A model generated the notes under the pieces. The model was not told the DNA's origin. It made no database searches and saw only the letters and a program-made list of their open reading frames with translations. 43,429 nt of DNA from a virus, in IMG/VR virus record IMGVR_UViG_3300042881_003669, positions 1-43,429 of that record. One strand, written 5' to 3'. The translations under genes were made by a program, and so were the position numbers. Shown here piece after piece: positions 1 through 7,264 of the stretch (positions are counted from its first letter, which is position 1; each line of letters begins with the position of its first letter).

Positions 1-23
1 GGGTTAGCAAGTAAGAGGGAAAA

Positions 24-54
24 AAGAAAAAAAGAATGTGACCTATTTGGTCAC
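24..54 (-). terminator. Rho-independent terminator of the leftward gene
   Basis: Read on the minus strand, GTGACC, loop AAATA, GGTCAC form a perfect 6-bp stem followed by ATTC and long T runs. The hairpin overlaps the stop codon of the leftward small gene (TAG, 45-43), so it most likely ends that transcript. Confidence 0.65.
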
Positions 55-282
55 AATCTTTTTGGCTGACTGAACATAGATGGCATCATAGCCAGCTTTG
101 TTCTTATAGACACGGTAGAAGATTTCATACATTCCAATAGAAGGTATGATGTCTTTTACTGTGGCTTTAGACAGCCGAGGCAACCAAGTCTCAGTATTGG
201 TTTTCTTTATAACATAAAGGAAATCGTGAGACTTGCAAGAATAGATGTTCACTAGAGCAGATGTTGTTGGTAGTTGTTTCAT
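43..282 (-). CDS. Hypothetical small protein, the only leftward gene
   Basis: This encodes a 79-residue, mildly basic soluble protein that I do not recognise. An in-frame ATG further upstream (324) would add 14 residues. I prefer the ATG at 282 because an A/T-rich leader typical of this phage lies directly before it and the extra residues look like translated leader. It has no signal peptide, membrane segment or cysteine pattern. A hairpin plus T-run terminator overlaps its stop codon, which supports a real transcription unit. It points away from every other gene here and may be the edge of the opposite (early or replication) block usual in crAss-like genomes. That role is inferred from orientation only. 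Confidence 0.55.
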   Translation of the reverse strand: MKQLPTTSALVNIYSCKSHDFLYVIKKTNTETWLPRLSKATVKDIIPSIGMYEIFYRVYKNKAGYDAIYVQSAKKIVTK

Positions 283-323
283 AATAAATTTATTTAATTT
301 AGTATGCAGTTGATGGGTTAGCA

Positions 324-340
324 TCTGTCTGACAGACAGA
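324..340. repeat. 17-bp palindrome, possible operator
   Basis: TCTGTCTG-A-CAGACAGA is a perfect 8-1-8 inverted repeat. It lies about 42 bp upstream of the leftward start codon. A weaker CTGT-N5-ACAG copy occurs at 395-407. The size and symmetry fit a dimeric repressor site. No cognate regulator is identifiable in the window. Confidence 0.45.
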
Positions 341-504
341 AAGTTTTTTCCTGAAGGAAGAAAAAAGTTTTTGTTTGGCAGATATGAAATGATTCTGTCA
401 GAAACAGTAGGGGGTACCCACCTGCTGGAGCTGGCCGGGGATCATTTTATTAGGGGGTCATCACTTACTCTTATTTACAACATTTTAAATTCCAAAAAAA
501 ATTT

Positions 505-512
505 TATATTTG
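505..512 (+). promoter_or_regulatory. TATATTTG promoter-like box
   Basis: The octamer matches the Bacteroidota housekeeping -7 consensus TAnnTTTG. No convincing -33 TTTG is visible; an A-tract followed by a T-tract precedes the box instead. The ATG at 517 is only four bases downstream, so the transcript may be leaderless or translation may begin at the second ATG (532). Confidence 0.5.
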
Positions 513-516
513 TGTC

Positions 517-960
517 ATGAAAAAGTTTGACATGGGTAAGTATGTTCTCTTAGCAGGTAAGAATGCTGTAGAGATATTTGACTACTATGATGTTGATGAA
601 ATGCACGGGTTAAACAAGAAGGATGCCCAGGCAGAAGAGGTTGATAAGACTGTAGGTAATGGGGTTTATATATATGGGTGGACTAACTATGACCCGGCAG
701 ATAAGAAACTTACTGCAAAGGCTCCTACTAAACCATTTCTTTTTATTAACCTTGGTGCTTTTACCAAGTATTCTCCTACAGAAAAAGCAACAGCTGTTAT
801 GCATGAGACTATGCACATGAGTATCTTGTTAAACAACTGGAAGATTACTGATAAGGAGGAAGAGGTAATTACTTTTGCAGAAGATGAGGCTAATAAGATA
901 ATTGCCAAATTAGATTTTGATAAAAAAGAACAACCTAAAAAGGGATTCTTTAAAAAATAA
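517..960 (+). CDS. HExxH-motif putative small metallopeptidase-like protein
   Basis: This encodes 147 residues. A single HETMH motif at residues 96-100 sits in a predicted helix (AVMHETMHMSI), and an acidic helix follows (E114-E116, E122) that could give the third zinc ligand of a gluzincin-type site. The preceding strand-like stretch (FLFINLGAF, about 74-82) fits a minimal zincin core. There is no signal peptide, so a cytoplasmic or virion location is likely. The C-terminus is lysine-rich. Translation could start at M1, almost on top of the promoter box, or at M6. It is followed by a terminator and so forms a single-gene unit. I do not recognise the family. The peptidase role is inferred from the motif, and a catalytically dead or structural zinc protein is possible. 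Confidence 0.55.
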   Translation: MKKFDMGKYVLLAGKNAVEIFDYYDVDEMHGLNKKDAQAEEVDKTVGNGVYIYGWTNYDPADKKLTAKAPTKPFLFINLGAFTKYSPTEKATAVMHETMHMSILLNNWKITDKEEEVITFAEDEANKIIAKLDFDKKEQPKKGFFKK

Positions 961-1011
961 TTTATACCTTTACCTAAGTTCATAACATAAAGTTTATTTG
1001 ATTAATGCTAG

Positions 1012-1038
1012 AAACCCTGGATTTTTTCCGGGGTTTTT
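1012..1038 (+). terminator. Rho-independent terminator
   Basis: AAACCCTGG and CCGGGGTTT form a 9-bp stem with one G-T pair around a 7-base A/T loop, and a short T run follows. It separates the HExxH gene from the next promoter-like box. Confidence 0.7.
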
Positions 1039-1059
1039 AGTTTAAACAAAAAAAGTTTT

Positions 1060-1067
1060 TATATTTG
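1060..1067 (+). promoter_or_regulatory. TATATTTG promoter-like box
   Basis: This second copy of the Bacteroidota -7-like octamer again follows an A-tract then a T-tract. It lies directly downstream of a terminator and 25 bp before the ATG at 1093. It probably drives the four-gene block 1093-2285. Confidence 0.5.
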
Positions 1068-1092
1068 TTCTTCACAAAGTTCGTTATATGAG

Positions 1093-1407
1093 ATGACTGA
1101 TAAGCAAAAAAAGTTATGGCAACTTGTTGCAGAAAAGACAGAGTCTAACTTAGAAGCTAGAATGGTATATGATGAACTACTTAAAAAACTAAATATGTCA
1201 GAAGACAAAATTATTTTATCCCTAATGCAAACTGAAAATGGGGTAGAAGTACATGTAGGTGAACAGGCCTATGAGAACTTTGCAGTGATTGGATTACTGG
1301 AAAGAATTAAGATGGACTTATTGTCTAAACCAGAACTCCCTATCTTTGACCTACGAGAGAAGACTAAAGATAAGAAAGAAAAGTCTTCTCGAAAATATGA
1401 TGCGTAA
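1093..1407 (+). CDS. Hypothetical protein, small helical
   Basis: This encodes a 104-residue soluble protein that I do not recognise. The N-terminal half looks helical (residues 3-40). The middle has alternating strand and helix character (about 42-75). The tail is very rich in Lys/Glu/Arg and probably disordered. It has no cysteines or membrane segment. It is the first gene after a promoter-like box and is co-oriented with the GroES-like and DUF3310 genes, so it probably belongs to the same accessory transcript. Confidence 0.55.
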   Translation: MTDKQKKLWQLVAEKTESNLEARMVYDELLKKLNMSEDKIILSLMQTENGVEVHVGEQAYENFAVIGLLERIKMDLLSKPELPIFDLREKTKDKKEKSSRKYDA

Positions 1408-1425
1408 TTTTTTAAAACCAACAAT

Positions 1426-1722
1426 ATGAGTAAACCATTTAGAAAACTAAGAGGTAGAACTATCTTACTTAGTGTACCTGAGAGAAAGAAATCAGCAATT
1501 GAGTTGTCTGCTAAGGATGAAGACATGATCATGCAAGAAGCAGTAAAGATGTGGAACAAACTTACTGTTTATGCCATAGGAGATAAAGTAGAGGAAGTAG
1601 AGGTAGGAGATCAAGTATATGTCAGAACATCTGCTCTCAACATGGAGACTGTTGAGAGAATTGATGTTGATGGTTCTATAAAGCTTGTTCTTAATGAAGG
1701 TGACGTAATTATAATATGGTAA
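1426..1722 (+). CDS. Putative GroES-like co-chaperonin (gp31-like)
   Basis: The 98-residue length matches GroES. An N-terminal strand (TILLSVPERK, residues 11-20) is followed by a flexible, poorly conserved segment in the mobile-loop position. Then come VYAIGDKV-like and VEVGDQVYV-like strands (about 48-67), which resemble the GroES VxAVG and VKVGDxVxF signatures. The C-terminus ends in the hydrophobic strand DVIIIW, like the GroES xDILAIV end. Phage co-chaperonins such as T4 gp31 replace host GroES on GroEL to fold the capsid protein; that is known biology and is inferred here from resemblance. It lies four bases before the DUF3310 gene. The match is divergent, so I am moderately sure. Confidence 0.6.
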   Translation: MSKPFRKLRGRTILLSVPERKKSAIELSAKDEDMIMQEAVKMWNKLTVYAIGDKVEEVEVGDQVYVRTSALNMETVERIDVDGSIKLVLNEGDVIIIW

Positions 1723-1725
1723 GTT

Positions 1726-2091
1726 ATGGAAAACAACTTATATAAAGCATGTACTCGTAGTGATAAACAGTCTCCATATAAAGAGATGGTAAATGGAGTT
1801 TATGGAAAGGACACTTATATTAATAAGCCATCTTCTCCTTTAGCAACAGAAATAGACTGGAATAAAAGAGTTGTAAACTTAGGTGAAGGACCAAGACCAG
1901 ATTATTATGGCGGTAAAGATAATACTTATGAAGTATTTCAAGTATTAGAAGCTTGGGGATTAGATGAAGACTTCTATCTAGGTAATGTAATTAAGTATGT
2001 TGCCCGGGCAGGAAAGAAAAATATTTCTACAAAAAAAGAGGATTTACAAAAAGCTTTAGTATATTTACAAAGAAGAATTGACTCATTATGA
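1726..2091 (+). CDS. DUF3310 family protein (SaV-like)
   Basis: This is a 121-residue protein. The C-terminal half carries the hallmark DUF3310 pattern: YYGGKDNTYEVF (residues 60-71), a W/L-rich helix, NVIKYVARAGKK (87-98), then a K/E-rich helix ending in an ALxYLQRRI-like segment. DUF3310 proteins are common in phages and are sometimes labelled nucleotide-kinase-like, but their activity is not established. The N-terminal ~45 residues are unassigned. The stop overlaps the next start (ATGA at 2088), which implies coupled translation with the membrane protein downstream. Confidence 0.85.
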   Translation: MENNLYKACTRSDKQSPYKEMVNGVYGKDTYINKPSSPLATEIDWNKRVVNLGEGPRPDYYGGKDNTYEVFQVLEAWGLDEDFYLGNVIKYVARAGKKNISTKKEDLQKALVYLQRRIDSL

Positions 2092-2285
2092 TAGCAAAAG
2101 CTATAGGTTTTTTAGTTGGATTAATAATACTAGGATTTTTATTCTTAGTAACTAATGCTATGAATAAACCTATTTATAATAAGATGTCTAATGTTTGGGA
2201 AGATGATCCTAAAGGTAGACAATATTCTAATATGACTTTGATTGTAATGTTATTTATTGCATTCTTTATGGGACTAATGTTTTAA
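2088..2285 (+). CDS. Small two-pass membrane protein
   Basis: This encodes 65 residues with two clear hydrophobic helices (about 4-24 and 47-64) joined by a polar loop containing WEDDPKGRQY. The start codon overlaps the previous stop as ATGA. A terminator follows within 26 bp, so it closes the accessory block. A holin or superinfection role is possible, but it is far from the amidase. No function can be assigned. Confidence 0.6.
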   Translation: MIAKAIGFLVGLIILGFLFLVTNAMNKPIYNKMSNVWEDDPKGRQYSNMTLIVMLFIAFFMGLMF

Positions 2286-2310
2286 TGCTGCAACTCTCCA
2301 ATAGTGAAAG

Positions 2311-2343
2311 ATCCTCAGAATTTTTTTTCTGGGGATTTTTTTT
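2311..2343 (+). terminator. Rho-independent terminator
   Basis: ATCCTCAG and CTGGGGAT pair as an 8-bp stem (one G-T pair) around an A/T loop, followed by seven Ts. It ends the accessory block 1093-2285. Confidence 0.7.
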
Positions 2344-2358
2344 ATTCAAAAATTTTTT

Positions 2359-2369
2359 GTATATTATAG
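2359..2369 (+). promoter_or_regulatory. GTATATTATAG promoter-like box
   Basis: This is the first of a recurring GTATATTA motif (also at 17716, 25400, 31264 and 35115), preceded by an A-tract and T-tract. It lies just after a terminator and 21 bp before the ATG at 2390. It probably starts the virion/fibre transcript. Confidence 0.5.
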
Positions 2370-2389
2370 TGTAATTAAAATTTTATATC

Positions 2390-2641
2390 ATGGGAGCTTT
2401 ACCAGAATTTGAAAATGTAGATAATGCTAGATCTACGATGCCTGAGTATAAATCAAAACTTACTCAGATGTACCAGTACCTTAACAGGTCGGTAAATAAG
2501 TTTTTCTTTGATTGGGGATACAAACTTGCAGTGCAACGTGTGTATGCCAACAATGCCGCAGCACTTGCTGCCGGATTGAAAAAGGGAGATTGGTATGTTA
2601 CTAACTCAGGTGGTGACTTATTTGTAAAGATTGTTCAATAA
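2390..2641 (+). CDS. Small virion-associated-like protein
   Basis: This encodes 83 residues. The C-terminal part, with an NNAAALAAGLKKGDWY-like segment followed by a glycine turn and LFVKIVQ (about residues 54-83), resembles a short module (AxAAGLxxGDxY then LxxV) that I associate with phage virion and tail-fibre proteins. The N-terminal part is a Tyr/Phe-rich helix. It follows a promoter-like box and precedes the fibre genes, so a minor virion role is plausible. The exact function is unknown. Confidence 0.6.
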   Translation: MGALPEFENVDNARSTMPEYKSKLTQMYQYLNRSVNKFFFDWGYKLAVQRVYANNAAALAAGLKKGDWYVTNSGGDLFVKIVQ

Positions 2642-2656
2642 TTAAACTTTGAAATC

Positions 2657-3181
2657 ATGGCAGATGAAATACTAAATGAAGCTGCAGCTAAAGAAGCAGC
2701 TTTAAAAGAAAATTTGAAAAGAGAAGAGTTAGCTGAAAAAGAATTTAAACTTGATGAAGGTTTACTTTCTGAAGAAGAGTTAGCAGACTTGGCAAAAAAA
2801 CTTGAAGAAAAAAACAAGAAAGAAGAAGAAAGAAGAAGAGAAGAATTAAAAAAAGCTGAAGAAGAACTACGTACTATTGAAACATTAGTTAATGAGTCTA
2901 GTCTTCCATCTATGCTTTACACTTCTTCTAAAATTCAATTATCAGATGCAACTGCTAAAGCAGCAGAGTTAACTGCATTTATTGAGGCATTGTTAAGACC
3001 AGGAATCTTTACATCAGTATCTGAAGCATATGATGACGGTGTTCCAGTAGGTACATTTATCATTGTAGATGATCCAAATACTGACGAGACAGAATTTAAG
3101 ATTGAAGTTGTTACAGAACCATTTACAATAGATGGTGATGAAACACCTGAAGTTGCTGAACCAGTATCTCCGGAAGCTTAA
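2657..3181 (+). CDS. Acidic coiled-coil protein
   Basis: This encodes 174 residues. Residues 1-75 are almost entirely Ala/Glu/Lys/Leu heptads and form a long charged coiled coil. After a short linker (LPSMLYTSSKIQLSDATAK) comes a compact acidic domain with strands (TFIIVDD, FKIEVVTE) and an acidic, Pro-rich tail. It sits between a promoter-proximal small gene and a terminator, so these two genes may be made in excess over the fibre genes beyond. It could be an assembly chaperone or virion spike-associated protein. I do not recognise the family. Confidence 0.6.
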   Translation: MADEILNEAAAKEAALKENLKREELAEKEFKLDEGLLSEEELADLAKKLEEKNKKEEERRREELKKAEEELRTIETLVNESSLPSMLYTSSKIQLSDATAKAAELTAFIEALLRPGIFTSVSEAYDDGVPVGTFIIVDDPNTDETEFKIEVVTEPFTIDGDETPEVAEPVSPEA

Positions 3182-3196
3182 CTAAGTATTTATCAT

Positions 3197-3226
3197 GTGC
3201 AGCCCGTAACTGGGCTGTACTTTTTT
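3197..3226 (+). terminator. Rho-independent terminator, possible attenuator
   Basis: GTGCAGCCC and GGGCTGTAC form a 9-bp stem (one G-T pair) with a 6-base loop, followed by TTTTTT. The fibre gene starts 14 bp later with no promoter-like box in between, so some read-through is probably needed. Confidence 0.75.
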
Positions 3227-3239
3227 AAAAATTAAAGCT

Positions 3240-4421
3240 ATGTCAAACAGTATAGGAGATTTAAGAAATAGTGGGAACCAGGGAAATAATTTTCCTTGGC
3301 AACTGAAAATGCTTGAAGGTTTACAGAAAATCTATGATGAAGTAAAGAAACCTTTGACATGTGCTGAGGATAGTGTTGCTTTATGTTCACCTGGAGGAGG
3401 ATTACCTGTTATTATTGATTGTAATGATAGAATCAGTTTATGTGTTAATGGTGCTATAGTAAATTCTACAAATGCATTACCAGTAACAATAACAAATCCA
3501 TTACCTTTAGAAGTAAATATTAATCAGGCTAACGACAGCATTTTAATCTACGGTTTTGATGGTACAAACAATCAACCTATTTCAGTAGGAACAAATGGTT
3601 TTGTAAATACTAATGCAACAGTTACTTTTCCAGCATCTTTACCAGTAACACAAGATCCAAGTTCAAATCCTTGGACAGTAGATGGTACTGTAATTACAGA
3701 TGCAGCTAATAGTTCTGTTGCAATCTGTGGTAATGATGGTATTACAACTAATGTACCAATTGCTGTTACTTCAGCAGGGGAAGTTCTTACACAATCAAAT
3801 ACTTTTGATGGTACAGGTAATCCAATTACAAGTACTACTGCTGGAGCTGATACAGGATTAGATGTAAATATTATTGCTGGAACAGTTACAGCTACTATTG
3901 ATTGTACTACAAGCTCAATTGCAATATGTGATGGTACAACTAATCTAGCAATTAATAATCCAGGAGGTCCGGCAGATGGTAGTATTAATACTGTACTAAT
4001 AGATTTTACTAGTGGTTCTACAGCAGTTATTAATCCAGATGGAACTCAGAATAATGCAATTTATGGATATGATTATTCAACATTACAAAATGAAGCAATT
4101 ACTTCTACAGATATTAGTCCAACAGTACAAGCATTAGATGTTAATGTAGCAGGGTTCTCAAGAACACCAAATATTTTAATTTCTTCTGGTGATCCAGCTA
4201 CAACAATTGCAGTTCCAGTTTATTCAATTTCATTTTTTAATAACGGATCTACTTTAGTTAATATATCAATGGATGGTGGAACAACAAATGCGTCTATTCC
4301 TGCAGGTGTGACCATTACAATGGATGCTGGTGGTATTCAAAATACATATCCTGCAAATACATTTATTGTAGGTAGCACAATTGCAGTAGGAGCATCAATG
4401 ATAGTAACATATAACTCTTAA
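3240..4421 (+). CDS. Putative tail/head fibre protein with diverged repeats
   Basis: This encodes 393 residues, low in charge and rich in Thr/Asn/Ile/Val/Gly, typical of beta-rich phage fibres. A motif of the form (N/T)SSxxIC(G/D)...DGxTxxxI recurs (near residues 100-115, 160-175 and 225-240), suggesting diverged repeats of roughly 60 residues. The N-terminal ~45 residues (a helix, then CxxxxxxCSPGGG) may be the virion anchor. The C-terminus (VYSISFFNNGSTLVNISMDG and on) looks like a compact beta domain. It is followed after 3 bp by a second, larger fibre gene. Receptor binding or fibre scaffolding is inferred from composition and position. Confidence 0.65.
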   Translation: MSNSIGDLRNSGNQGNNFPWQLKMLEGLQKIYDEVKKPLTCAEDSVALCSPGGGLPVIIDCNDRISLCVNGAIVNSTNALPVTITNPLPLEVNINQANDSILIYGFDGTNNQPISVGTNGFVNTNATVTFPASLPVTQDPSSNPWTVDGTVITDAANSSVAICGNDGITTNVPIAVTSAGEVLTQSNTFDGTGNPITSTTAGADTGLDVNIIAGTVTATIDCTTSSIAICDGTTNLAINNPGGPADGSINTVLIDFTSGSTAVINPDGTQNNAIYGYDYSTLQNEAITSTDISPTVQALDVNVAGFSRTPNILISSGDPATTIAVPVYSISFFNNGSTLVNISMDGGTTNASIPAGVTITMDAGGIQNTYPANTFIVGSTIAVGASMIVTYNS

Positions 4422-4424
4422 GAA

Positions 4425-6650
4425 ATGAGCACATTTATAAATAGAGACTTGCCAAATGATGAATATCAAGCAGCAGTAGGTGCCAATAATCCATCTGCCA
4501 GTAATGTATTTGCTACAATTGCAGATTTACCTATAGTAAATGGTGAAGCAGATGCTGTTGTTCTTGATGTAAAAATTAATCAAACTGGAGGTATCAATAA
4601 AGGTCAAGCTGTTTATGTAAATGGTGCATCCGGTACAAACATACTTGTTGGGAAAGCAGATTTCTCTACAGAAGCAACATCATCTAAAACTTTAGGTCTT
4701 TTAATAACATCTGGTGCAAACAATGCATTTAGTAAAGTTATTACACAAGGTTCATTAAAGGGTACTGGTACTGAACCATTAGACACAAGTGCTGGAGCAG
4801 CAGGTGATCCTGTATGGTTAGGAGATGATGGTAACTTGATTTATGGTCTTGTTAATAAACCATATGCACCAAATCATTTAGTATTTATTGGAGTTGTTGT
4901 AGAATCTAATAACTCAGTAGGAGAGATTTATGTTAAAACTCAAAACGGTTTTGAACTTGATGAGCTTCATGATGTAGATCTTGAAAGTACACCACCAGTA
5001 GATAATGATGTTCTTACATTTAATGCATTTACTCAATTATGGGAACCAAAACAAATAACTGCAACAGGTGGAAATAGATTGATTTCTGGTGGAGCATCAT
5101 GGTCAGGTATAGGGATGGTTTTTGATGTAACAGCACTTGTATATGAAATTGATGGTACTGAATATAACACAGCTGCAACAAATGTAACATTAGCAAATGG
5201 TGATCCTACAAATCCTAGATTTGATGCAATTGTTTCTGATGATACAAATACAGTTTATGTTATTACAGGTACTCCAGCAGCAAATCCATTAGCTCCTGCT
5301 ATACCTGGAAATGCAGTACTTGTACAATATATACTTGTAGGTGTAGGTGCAACAACTCCTTCTGTATCAAATGAATTTGTTTATAGACAAGGGTCTGCTC
5401 CTGATTGGGTTCCTATTGTAGTAGGAGGTTCAGGTACTCCTTTGACGGCTGTACAAAATAGTACAACTCCTCCACCATTTGAAGGAGGAGAATGTTTATT
5501 AGTAAATGCCCCTACTTATGCAGCTAAATATGTTCAGTACACAAAAGGAACGGGAACATTGTTAAGATCAGCATATCCGTTTTTATCAATAAGATTTAGA
5601 CTTCCGGTAGCATTACCAGCAAGAAATGTATTTGTTCAATTATTAAATAATAATACCGCAATTGGTTTACAATATTTAACTTCTTGGGGTGCTAGTATGT
5701 CATCAACAGGTTCATGGCAACTTGTTGTTATTCCTACGTCAGCATTTGGTAATGCAGGTATTACAAGTTTTAATAGAATTAGAATTTATTTTACAGGTAG
5801 TACAATAGGAACAAATCAGTTTGCATTTGATGATATTAAATTTCAAACAGGTTTTGGACCTCAAGTAAATACAGCTACTATAGATATACTTGATAGTGGA
5901 ACAGTGATTGGTTCAACTGCAAAACTTAATTTTACTGATGGTACAAATACAACTGCTGTTGTAACACAAGATGTTCCTAATAATAAAATTGATGTAAAAT
6001 TTGATACACCAAATATTACATTAAGTTCTGCAGCAGGTACTAGTTTAGTAAATGATGGTACAGGACCTGCATTGGCATTAAAAGGATTGTTAGGAGGTAC
6101 TGGAATTACACTTGCAACAAATTTAGCTAATACACTTGTTACTATTACTAATGTTGAGCCTGATCAAATTGTAGCTTTGACATCTGGTACAGGAATTAAT
6201 GTAACAGGAACATATCCTAACTTTACAATAGCTAATACTGCTCCAGATCAAATTGTATCACTGACAGCTGGAACTAATATTGGTATTACAGGAACATATC
6301 CTAACTTTACTATCAATAGTACAGCTCTTCCAGCAGTACAGTCAGTTGTAAGTGCTGCAACAGTAACTCCAACTTTTGCTAATGATTTAGTAAAAATTAC
6401 AGCACAAGCAGTAGGTTTAACATTAGCAGCTCCAACAGGAACAGCTATAGATGGCAAAGACTTAATAATAAGAATTAAAGATAATGGTTCAGCACAAACT
6501 ATTACTTGGACATCAGGAACTGGTGGATATAGAGCAATAGGAGTGACTTTACCCACTACTACAACAGCAGGTAAAACTACTTACGTTGGATTGATTTACA
6601 ATTCTGATGATAGTAGATGGGATGTAATTGGAGTAACAACACAAGCATAA
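4425..6650 (+). CDS. Large tail-fibre / receptor-binding-like protein
   Basis: This encodes 741 residues. The N-terminal module (about 30-200) has the KGQAVYVNG ... GDPVWLGDDGNL ... LVFIGVV ... VKTQNGFELDELHDV pattern that recurs in phage fibre proteins as a base domain. A middle segment (about 300-490) reads as a jelly-roll carbohydrate-binding-like domain ending in FAFDDIKFQTG. Two tandem 28-residue repeats (579-634, PDQIVxLTxGTxIxxTGTYPNFTI) form a fibre shaft. The last ~95 residues (IRIKDNG, ITW, YVGLIYNSDDSRWDVIGV) form a C-terminal domain typical of phage fibres. It is likely host-recognising and extracellular; the sugar-binding role is inferred. Confidence 0.75.
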   Translation: MSTFINRDLPNDEYQAAVGANNPSASNVFATIADLPIVNGEADAVVLDVKINQTGGINKGQAVYVNGASGTNILVGKADFSTEATSSKTLGLLITSGANNAFSKVITQGSLKGTGTEPLDTSAGAAGDPVWLGDDGNLIYGLVNKPYAPNHLVFIGVVVESNNSVGEIYVKTQNGFELDELHDVDLESTPPVDNDVLTFNAFTQLWEPKQITATGGNRLISGGASWSGIGMVFDVTALVYEIDGTEYNTAATNVTLANGDPTNPRFDAIVSDDTNTVYVITGTPAANPLAPAIPGNAVLVQYILVGVGATTPSVSNEFVYRQGSAPDWVPIVVGGSGTPLTAVQNSTTPPPFEGGECLLVNAPTYAAKYVQYTKGTGTLLRSAYPFLSIRFRLPVALPARNVFVQLLNNNTAIGLQYLTSWGASMSSTGSWQLVVIPTSAFGNAGITSFNRIRIYFTGSTIGTNQFAFDDIKFQTGFGPQVNTATIDILDSGTVIGSTAKLNFTDGTNTTAVVTQDVPNNKIDVKFDTPNITLSSAAGTSLVNDGTGPALALKGLLGGTGITLATNLANTLVTITNVEPDQIVALTSGTGINVTGTYPNFTIANTAPDQIVSLTAGTNIGITGTYPNFTINSTALPAVQSVVSAATVTPTFANDLVKITAQAVGLTLAAPTGTAIDGKDLIIRIKDNGSAQTITWTSGTGGYRAIGVTLPTTTTAGKTTYVGLIYNSDDSRWDVIGVTTQA
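6159..6326 (+). repeat. Two tandem 84-bp repeats in the fibre gene
   Basis: Units 6159-6242 and 6243-6326 encode consecutive 28-residue PDQIVxLT...GTYPNFTI repeats. They share a long identical core, ACAGGAACATATCCTAAC plus flanking bases. Such repeats can expand or contract by recombination and change shaft length. Confidence 0.75.
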
Positions 6651-6651
6651 T

Positions 6652-7263
6652 ATGAGCTATCAAGAAATAATATCATTAATGCCAAAAGGTTCTACTTTTA
6701 ATTGTAGTACTCCAGTGCAAAATACTACTTTAACTGTTGGTACTGGTACAAGTGGTACTGATAAAGCTCCTTTATGGGGTCTTAATAATTTTGGTGAGTC
6801 TGCATTAATATATACTCAAGCAAATTTAGGGTCATCAAAACAAATAAGAGGTATAGGTTTTTATTTTCAAAGTTATACTGTTCCTTACACTTATGATAAT
6901 GTTGAAGTATGGCTAGCTCATACAACTAATGCAGAATTTCCTGTAGGAACAACTGTAGGTTATTCAGGAATGACTATTACTGATTTGACTAAATGTGATG
7001 TTGCATCATGGACTGTTTCTGTAAATAACACATTTCAATTTAGAATATTCAATACTTCAAATTTTTGTTACAATGGAGTAGATAATCTTCTTGTAATAGT
7101 TAAAAACTTTGATGGGTCTTGGTCATCTGGGTTTGGTACATCTAGATTTTCTACTACTACTGGTTGGAGAACTGTATATGCTGGACAAGATCCAGTATAT
7201 CCACCAAATGGTACAGCAATGACTAGATTACAACAAGTAAACAATGCTCTAATATATTACTAA
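6652..7263 (+). CDS. Bacteroidota adhesion-like beta domain protein
   Basis: This encodes 203 residues. The pattern of an IYTQANLGSSKQIRGIGFYF-like start, then NVEVWLAHTT, a YNGVDNLLVIVKN strand and a terminal NNALIYY strand closely resembles a jelly-roll module common in secreted and surface proteins of Bacteroidota. In those proteins the consensus reads roughly IYxxxELGxxGxIxxIxF, VxIYMGHTxxxxF, FxYNGxDNLLVxVxDxTG. Here it stands alone with no signal peptide or sorting tail. It starts 1 bp after the fibre stop and is probably displayed on the virion as an accessory adhesin. Host-to-phage transfer is an attractive inference, unproven. Confidence 0.6.
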   Translation: MSYQEIISLMPKGSTFNCSTPVQNTTLTVGTGTSGTDKAPLWGLNNFGESALIYTQANLGSSKQIRGIGFYFQSYTVPYTYDNVEVWLAHTTNAEFPVGTTVGYSGMTITDLTKCDVASWTVSVNNTFQFRIFNTSNFCYNGVDNLLVIVKNFDGSWSSGFGTSRFSTTTGWRTVYAGQDPVYPPNGTAMTRLQQVNNALIYY

Positions 7264-7264
7264 C

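Larger units (their letters stand above)
283..516. promoter_or_regulatory. Divergent intergenic regulatory region
   Basis: This 234-bp gap separates the leftward gene from the rightward block. It contains a 17-bp palindrome (324-340), a related imperfect CTGT-N5-ACAG site (395-407), an 8-bp GGGTACCC palindrome (412-419), and a G/C-rich island (about 408-465) that stands out in an AT-rich genome. A TATATTTG box sits just before the rightward gene. It probably drives and regulates both directions. An origin role cannot be excluded or shown. Confidence 0.5.
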
